A DNA stretch of 64,000 nucleotides from Chloranthus sessilifolius. Taxonomy: Eukaryota; Streptophyta; Magnoliopsida; Chloranthales; Chloranthaceae. The DNA lies in NCBI GenBank assembly GCA_021018995.1, contig CM037588.1, forward strand, positions 93,966,765 through 94,030,764, in the 5' to 3' direction. Position 1 is the stretch's first letter. Each line of letters starts with the position of its first letter. Shown piece by piece: positions 57,102-64,000 of this stretch. A program made the position numbers and the translations under genes. The notes under the pieces are model-generated. The model searched no databases. It was not told the DNA's origin and saw nothing but the letters and a program-made list of their open reading frames with translations.

Positions 57102-59480
57102 TGTTGCAATTCTCAGTGTGCTTACTTTATTTGTTGGTGGTAAAAGCAATTTAAAATCAAAGTAAAACAAGGGATGGAATCAGCACAACTGAGAAATCCT
57201 AGACTTGCAAGATACAGGGTCCATTGTAGCAAGTTTTGATAAGTAAGAGTTTGTCCCACGGGGATAAGATGATCTACGGCTCCAAGGGAGCCATCTCTAG
57301 TAGTCCCTCCAGATCTGACTACAGATCTGGCAATCTTAAAAGGAAGGGAGTTTAGGGTCACTTATTCTAAATATCCTAAGGTAGCCTAATGAATTAACTA
57401 CAAAAAGGGTTGAGAAAATGGATGGAGTGTGGGAAAATAAATATAAAAGGGTGAGAAGTATGCTATTGGGTCTAGATCAGAGGAGTTTTGTAACTCAGAT
57501 TCAAATCTGATGTTAGAGAAATCCTGTCCAATGGCTACATTATTACCACTGAGGAGAAAGAATTCAATCCATCTCTGTACCATGATCTAATCCCTTAAGG
57601 CTATAACCTGTCCACTCAAATGGTCACAGGCTATCCCATAGGGGAACCACAGTCCAGAGATGGGTCAAAACAAGTTAATCATTGTAGGCACTACTTCATC
57701 GAGGCTACAAGCTCAAGAATCCATAGGGAACCTCAACCTCTAAAGCTCTATGTGTGGGGCTAGGACTATATAGGGCCATGTTAGCCCAGACACATAGAAC
57801 CAGCAAGGGATTGAGTACAACCTTCGATCTAGCTGTCCATGCTTGAGTGGGACTACAATGGTCCAGTCACAAGCCTATAATCTTCATAACCAGATCAGAT
57901 CTAATATCTGATGGCGGGTCTATACAAATATAGGGGAGTCTGCCTCTGTACAATCTCCCACAAGGCTACAAGAACATGTCCAGAGAAGAAGAATCCATCT
58001 TGGATCCTATGAATTGGCTTCACCCTAAGGCTATAGCCTGTCCACTTGAATGGTCACAGACTATCCCAGAGGCTATCCTCCTCATATAGTCCAAAACAGA
58101 ACAGTAATATTGCCGCCACCACCATGGTCACAAGGCTACCAGCTCAGGCTCCCATGGGGATTTCAGATCTAGTGGGTCCTGTGGTGGGGCTAAGGCTGTA
58201 TCGGACCATGATACCCAGACACACAGGTCACTTGGATCTAAATGGATCCTTAGAATCAGTCCTCCATTGCTTTGAATCACAGCCAAAGTAATGGCAGATC
58301 ACAAGGCAGCAGCCTTGCACAGAGCAACTCTCATTCGCACACATCCCATAAAAGTACGTATCCTATTACAAAACATCCATTAAACTAGTTGAAAAATGCA
58401 TACAAAGGCATAGCCAGCAAGTGCTGGACTATGGAGAGAAAGAAAAAGAAAAAGGAAAACTAATTACAACTACAGAAGAACAGAAAAGAAAATGATCTCA
58501 GATCCCGTATCAATGATAAAATTTGAGCCCTAAAACCTAAACCAAGTTTGGGTTTATATAGCAGTGGTGTGACGGCGCATTAGGGTTAGAAACCCTAATT
58601 TTAACGATGCCATGTGGCCGAATACTATTCCTTGGATGCCTCGGGGCGCGTGCACAGAGATTTGAGCATGGGAGTGCGTGCCCTAATCACTGAAAATCCT
58701 TAGAATGTCCTCTACAGAATGATGGAAGTTGGAGTTCAGAGCTTCGCCAGGTTGCAGTCGATTCCCAGACTTGTCGCGTGGTAGCACTGACTTCGCGAGG
58801 ATGAGTTAGCATTAAAACTTTAGACGTCGCAGGGTTGCACCTTCTTGATGCTTTGAGCAATCGCGAGGTAGATAGTTAAGCTCTCGCTGGATTGGGCTTC
58901 GCGCAGTTGGATTGCTAGTTGTGAATAGCGCGGGAACTGCGCGAGCATTCCATTTCACAATAGATCTTCGCGAGGCTAACTCTAGCTTCGTGAGGCTGCT
59001 TTCTTCCTGAATAGCACGAGAACTATGCGAGAAGTTCACTTCTTAATGGAACTTTGCGAGGATCCTCACGAGGCTTTGATAGTTTCTGGACTGCGCGAGA
59101 GGTTCTCTTGACATTTGCATCCATGACTCTTGCTTGCGCTGACAATTTTGCTGAGGCAGGATTCTGAAGCTAGTCTGTCACTCAACTGCGCGAGAAGTTT
59201 TGTGAAGTCTTAGGCATTCGCGAGGACTGTGTGAAGCATATTTTTCTGAATCCTATGAAGCTTTGGGAAGCTACACGAGGCTCTTCTCAGGTCTGGATTC
59301 AGTTCTCATTCTTCTGAGGGACTTCTGGGGTCAAAACAGGCTCCTTAGAAGGATTTATGGTCTTATTGCACTGCTGTTTATTACCTACAACAATAGCTTA
59401 ACAAACATTTATTAAAGGGCTAAGGGTCTAATCACAGGTTAAGTTAAGGGGTGAAAAGTGATACTTTTCAGGTCTTAACA
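57102..59480 (-). mobile_element. Solo LTR of a sister Athila family
   Basis: 2379 bases, TGTTGCAATT...GGTCTTAACA, flanked by perfect AGGGG duplications, with no internal sequence: a solo LTR left by LTR-LTR recombination. In sense (minus) it starts TGTTAAGACCTGAAAAG and has a TATA box CTATATAAA at 58553-58561. It interrupts the Athila accessory ORF, whose frame matches on both sides once the duplication is counted once. The left-edge fragment 1-408 belongs to the same family. Confidence 0.9.
58735..59280. repeat. GCGCGAG / TCGCGAGG word array in solo LTR
   Basis: About 16-18 words such as CTGCGCGAG, TTCGCGAGG and near variants (TCGTGAGG, TGCGAGAAG) occur over 545 bases, about 170-720 bases upstream of the TATA box in LTR sense. 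The position is the same as that of the CTCGAG array in the sister LTR. Confidence 0.85.
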
Positions 59481-59485
59481 AGGGG
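59481..59485. repeat. Target site duplication AGGGG, right copy
   Basis: Matches 57097-57101. Confidence 0.88.
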
Positions 59486-59549
59486 GATGAGTTTGGGCAG
59501 GGCTCAGCAGTTCTTGTAGGGTGTCTCCAAAATCTGAACTCTCAGCCAT
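59486..59549 (-). pseudogene. Athila accessory ORF, displaced N-terminus
   Basis: Minus ATG at 59547-59549 starts MAESSDFGDTLQELLSPAQT and reads to the solo LTR. The frame continues at 57096. The acidic start and in-frame fit support one ORF split by the insertion. Confidence 0.65.
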
Positions 59550-60485
59550 TGACAAAACCCTAATTACTATCACACAAAATCGAAACCCTAGGTGTTCCAC
59601 ACTTTAATAAATGCCCAATCCACTAAATAATCTTTAGCAAAAATAACTCACTACAGTAAAAGTATGCAAGAAAATAAAGAGACTGAGAAGAAACTTCCTA
59701 ACTTATCCCAAACTAGGGTTCTGTTAAGGATGATGCATAATGGATAAAATTCATAGGTTTTAGGTGTAAACTGATCGGCTTGAGTAGCTTTACAAAATGG
59801 CAAGGGCAATGGGTAAATGGGGGAGCAGATGGTACAGAGAAGAGAGAAGAAGAAAACTTGGGATGAGTCTCTGTGCTTAGGTGTTTTAGCAAACAATGGA
59901 ATGAGAGAGTGGATAGCCCGAGAGGTTTATATCTTGAAATCCTGAGCCTCGAGAGGCTGGGTGTTCAGAATACTCAGCTCAAGAGGATCTTGAGCAGATG
60001 AAAGCTATGGAAACTAGCCTATCGAGCTATGAATATGAACTGCTCGACAGGCTTCTTCACTGAGAACCCGAGCTTCGAGAGGTTGGGCCTTCAGGTGTAA
60101 CAGCTCGAGAGATTTTTGAGCAGATGTCGTTTATACACAGCAACCTACATTTTTTTCAGGTAAAGTGTCTCGAGAGGTTGCTCTGCAATTCCAAAACCTC
60201 TCGAGAAGGCCAAATACATATGCAAAATGTCTCGAGAGGATGTTTGAAGGCTCCTGATCCTCTCGAGAAGGCTAAAAACAGCCCAATTTACACTTTTGTT
60301 TCTAAGCACACTCTTATACATTAAAGATCAATGGTTTATAGTTCTAAATACAGGCATCCACATATAATAGCAAATCATAAAATTGCACACATCTAGATTT
60401 ATGAACACATACCACAAAAAGAGCAATATTTACAGAAAATCAAAACATCAACTATAGCTATGATACATATGATACATGTTGGAGA
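59550..60485 (-). promoter_or_regulatory. Spacer with CTCGAG array and TATA-like box before the accessory ORF
   Basis: No gene is found between the pol stop and the accessory start. On the minus strand a TATA-like GATATAAAC lies at 59925-59933, 376 bases before the ATG. CTCGAGAGG/CCTCTCGAGAAG words fill 59937-60265 upstream of it. The same word family fills the U3 of this element's LTR. An internal promoter is inferred. Confidence 0.5.
59937..60265. repeat. CTCGAGAGG word array, internal
   Basis: About ten words: CCTCGAGAGG (59948), GCTCAAGAGG, ATCGAGCTA, GCTCGACAGG, CTTCGAGAGG, GCTCGAGAG, TCTCGAGAGG (60168 and 60229), CCTCTCGAGAAGG (60200 and 60259). The full word CCTCTCGAGAGG is a perfect palindrome. 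Confidence 0.85.
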
Positions 60486-63400
60486 TCACCCAGCAGTGGG
60501 AGGTTCTTGCAAGTGTATGGTTTCAGAGGGCTCCACAATATTCTCAATACAAAGTTTGAGCCTCTGACCATTTACTTTCATGACCTTTCCATAAGTGGGG
60601 TCCATGATCTCAACAGCACCAGCTGGGAATGCATGAATTACAATATATAGCCCATCCCATCCGGATCTTAATTTGCTTGGAAAAAACTTAAGCTTTGAGT
60701 TCAAAAGTCATACCTTAGCTCCATCAGCAAAGTCCTTCCTCAGAAGGTTCTTGTCAAAAAATGTCTTAGGTTTCTCTTTGTAAATTCTGGCATTAGAATA
60801 GAGATCCAACCTTAGTTCTTCCAACTCAGACAACTGCAATTTCCTATTCAAACCAACAGAAGTTAGATCCATATTAAAAATTTTAATGGCCCAATAGACC
60901 CTGTGCTCTAACTTCACTAGGAGATGACAAGTTTTGCCATAAATAAGTCTGAATGGAGACATCCTTATTGGGGTCTTATAGGCTGTCCTATAAGCCTACA
61001 AAGTATCAGTCAACTTCGGGAATCAATCCTTCCTATCTATCCTAACTGTTTTCTCCAGGATTGCTTGATTTCTCTATTAGAAATCTCCACCTACCCACTA
61101 GTCTATGGGTGGGATGGAGTGGCAATCCTATATATAGCAACATGCCTTTTGAGCAAGCTCTCAAAGTGTCTGTTACAGAAATAGCTCCCTCCATCACTTA
61201 TGGCAGCTCTGGGGGTGCCAAATTTAGAGAATATATTTTCTTTCACAAATCCTAGGACAACTCTGTGATCATTTGTCCTTGTGACTGTAGCTACCACCCA
61301 TTAGAAAACATAGTCCCCAGCCACAAGGATGAAATTAAACCCATTGAAGGAGGGAATGGACCCATGAAATCTATCCCCCAAATATTAAATAGCTCCACAA
61401 CAAGGATGGGTTGCAATGGCATTGAATCCCTTTTTGATATGCCTCCCAACCTTTGGCATCTCATGTAGGCCTTACAGTATTCAAAAGCATCCTTGAATAA
61501 GGATGGCCAGTGGAATCCACATTGCAGTACCTTAGTTGTTGTCTTTTTCCCTCCAAAGTGACCCCCACAGGCATTTTCATGACACATGGTATGAATATTG
61601 TGAACTTCACTTTCTGAGGACGCACTTCCTGATCACCTGGTCTGCACAATATTTATAGAGGCATGGATCCTCCCAGAAAAAATACTTGACTTATGAAAAG
61701 AATAAGTCTTTGTCTATCTTGGACCAATGAGAAGGGATCTTACCTATAGCAAGGTAATTTACAATATTTGCAAACCATGGCAAACTAGACTTGATTGCAA
61801 ATGATTGCTCATCAGGGAATGAATCCTTAAGTAGTGTTGCAGCACTTTCATCAACCATAATCCGGGATAAGTGATCAGTTACCACATTTTCCACCCCTTT
61901 CTTGTCTTTGATTTCAAGATCAAACTCCTGCAGGAGTAAGATCCATCTAATCAGCTTAGGTTTTACATCTTTCTTTGTCAACAAGTATTTCAGGTAGAGT
62001 GGTCAGTAAAAATTATAATTTTAGACCCTAGAAAATAAGGTACAATACAGTCAGAAGCTCTTTCTCAGTGGTTGTATAATTCAACTGAGCTTCTTATAGT
62101 GTTTTGTTGGCATAGTAAACTACACAGGGCAGTTTCTCTCTTCTCTGTCCAAAAACAACTCCAACAGTAAAATCAGATGCATCACACATCAGTTCAAAGG
62201 GTAAAGAATAATCTGGGGCCTGGATCACTGGGGCAGAGGTCAAACATGCTTTTAATATCTCAAATGTCTTCACACATTCAACATCAAACATAAATGACAC
62301 ATCTTGACAAAGCAAGTGGCATAATGGCTTGGAAATCTTGCTGAAATCTTTAATGAGCTTTTATAAAAAACTAGCATGTCCTAAAAATGATCTAATTTGT
62401 TGATGGTTTTTGGTGGGGGCAAATGTGAAATCAAGTCAATCTTTGCTTTGTCAACCTCTATGCCCTCCTATGATACCACATGGTCAAGCACAATGCATTG
62501 GGTAACCATAAAGTGGCTCTTTTCTCAGCTCAAAACCAAGTTGGTTTCTTCACACCTTTGAAGCACAAGACAGAGGTGATGCAAACATTGACTAAAATCA
62601 TTCCCATAGATTGAAAAGTCATTTATGAAAATTTCTAAAAACTTATCAATCATATCAAAAAAAATGGCATATATGCACCTTTAAAAAGTGGCAGGAGCAT
62701 TGCATAGTCCAGATGATATCCTTCTATAGGCAAAGGTGCCAAATGGACAATTGAAAGTGGTCTTTTCCTGGTCTTGAGGATACATTGGTATTTTATTGTA
62801 ACCAGAATATCCATCAAGAAAGCAGTAATATGCTCTGCCTACCAACTTGTCTAAAATTTGATTAATAAAAGGCAAAGGGAAGTGGTCCTTTCTGGTCTTA
62901 GAGTTCAATTTTCTGTAATCTATACACACTCTCCAACCAGTAGTCTCTCTAGTTTGCATCAACTCTCCAGACTCATTTGGTATTATTGTGATGCCAGATT
63001 TCTTGGGGACCACCTGGATAGGTGGCACCCACTCAGAATCAGAAATAGGGTAAATGACCCTAGCATCAAGTAATTTGGTAATTTCCTTCATGACTACTTC
63101 CTGCAGGTGAGGGTTAAACTTTCTCTGTATTTCCTTATAGGGTTTAAAACCCTCTTTCAGATGAATTTTGTGCATGCAAACAGATGGATCAATTCCTCTC
63201 AAATCAGCAATTGTCCATCCAATGGCTTTCTTATGCTTCCCGGGGACACAAAGTAATTCTTCCTCCTGTTGCTCAGTGAGAGAGGAGGATAATAATTACT
63301 GGCAGCTTTTCATTCTGCCCCAGGAATGTATATTTTAAAGAATCTGGCAGCTATTTCATCTCTAGTTCTGGTAGACTTTCCACAGAAGGCAGCAAAGGTG

Positions 63401-63782
63401 CTATGGAGGGTTGAGGGAGGGGCAGCAAAGTAGGTCTCCATGTAGAGTGTTGCACTAGGCCCACTGAAGAATCCAATGTGTTCATTTCCTCAGCAACTAG
63501 AGTGGGGGCCTCCTTCTCAACAACCTCAGTCCACACTTCTTCAAAATCATCTAATACCTTATCCCAATCCAGCAGTCTAGGTAAGGTCTCTTCCACCAAT
63601 TCATCTATGATATCTACTGCAAAACAGACCTCATTGTCAAGTCGAGGATTGGCAGCATTGTACACATTAAGCTTAATTTTCATATTTTCAAAAGTGACTT
63701 CCATCACTCCAGACCTGTATTGAAAGCAAGCATTAGTAGTGGCCAGAAATGGCCTGTCCAAAATAATAGATATGGGAGTGCT
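60486..63782 (-). pseudogene. Athila pol: protease, RT, RNase H, integrase
   Basis: Minus strand: protease end with GRPFLATxNA-type MDRPFLATTNACF (63761); RT with WRVCIDYRKLNSKTRKDHFP (about 62932), CFLDGYSGYNKIPMYPQDQE (about 62822) and a catalytic box IFINDFSIYG (about 62637), so the first Asp of the usual MDD box is Asn; RNase H with FELMCDASDFTVGVVFGQ (about 62200) and the [15 protein letters not shown] block (about 61900); integrase finger remnant (61600-61480), WGIDFMG (about 61380), SDGGSYF (about 61195) and the [16 protein letters not shown] block (about 60945). It ends at a stop at 60486. At least six frame breaks. The lineage is Athila; the copy is dead. Confidence 0.9.
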
Positions 63783-64000
63783 TGTAACAACCCCGAAATT
63801 TTCAACTCGAAATACATGGAAATTCTCGGACCACTAGATCATAGATCATAATCTAATTATAAAAATTCTTTAGTATCAATAAAAAACAAGTCATTAGATA
63901 AAAACTATTGCATATATGTCCATAATGAAAGCTTAAATGAAAAGTAAAACCACCGATAATGATCGTTCATCACACAAATAATGGTGCTTAACATCTAAAA
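63783..64000 (+). mobile_element. Chromovirus-type LTR, left end
   Basis: TGTAACAACCCCGAAATTTTC begins abruptly inside Athila protease sequence and runs off the window. Its start matches the Tekay/Del LTR style, and ACCACCGATAATGATCG resembles the LTR at 41890. The five bases before it are GTGCT, the expected target duplication. Element strand is uncertain. Confidence 0.7.

Larger units (their letters stand above)
50616..64000 (-). mobile_element. Athila-lineage Ty3/gypsy element
   Basis: Minus-strand order from right to left: protease, RT, RNase H, integrase (63782-60486), a spacer, an ORF in the position of the Athila env-like gene (59549-54509), 3' UTR and 3' LTR (52790-50616). Gag and the 5' LTR lie beyond the right edge. 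It is interrupted by a solo LTR (57102-59480) and by another LTR at 63783. The pol text matches Athila ([22 protein letters not shown], LKFFPSKLRSGWDG). Confidence 0.85.

Overview
This 64 kb window is plant (dicot-type) repetitive DNA. I found no convincing host gene, no rRNA or tRNA gene and no CRISPR array. Every recognisable coding stretch comes from an LTR retrotransposon, and nearly all are broken by stops or frameshifts. The lineages are Ty3/gypsy Tat (dual RNase H, antisense accessory genes), Ty3/gypsy Athila, a Tekay/Del-like chromovirus and Ty1/copia. The species cannot be named from the sequence.

Layout. 1-408 is the end of an Athila-type LTR. 409-29869 is a 5'-truncated Tat element (element 1): end of pol, a long 3' region with two broken antisense accessory genes (a DUF7745-like gene and an intron-containing plant mobile domain gene), and a 3' LTR at 28380-29869. 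A complete Tat element (element 2, 7699-25562, 17.9 kb) sits inside the mobile-domain gene, flanked by the target duplication GGGCC. It has two LTRs, PBS, gag, protease with G-patch, RT, two RNases H, integrase and a 3' region that lacks the accessory genes. Element 1 itself lies in a third Tat-like element (element 3, from 29870). Only element 3's antisense promoter region, polypurine tract and 3' LTR (from 32947) remain.

34640-37959 is degenerate repeat and chromovirus-like LTR. 37960-41686 holds two joined Ty1/copia fragments (minus strand). 41687-50615 is a rearranged chromovirus: long LTR copies, gag and an initiator-Met PBS, with pol missing. 50616 to the right edge is an Athila element on the minus strand: 3' LTR, 3' UTR, env-position ORF and pol. 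A solo LTR of a sister family (57102-59480, target duplication AGGGG) interrupts the ORF. A further chromovirus-like LTR starts at 63783 inside the protease.

Most interesting pattern. The noncoding parts of the Tat and Athila elements carry clusters of short, often palindromic, family-specific words. In each family the same word cluster sits upstream of the LTR TATA box and again upstream of a TATA-like box in front of that element's accessory ORF. Tat elements 1 and 2 use a 27-base palindrome with arm CCTGGCGCAACTA, the Athila element uses CTCGAG words, and its sister LTR uses GCGCGAG/TCGCGAGG in the homologous place. Element 3 uses a train of twelve hairpins whose stems differ but stay complementary. 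These look like element-specific recognition arrays, comparable in layout to the short motifs bound by VANC anti-silencing proteins of VANDAL transposons. The functional reading is inference.
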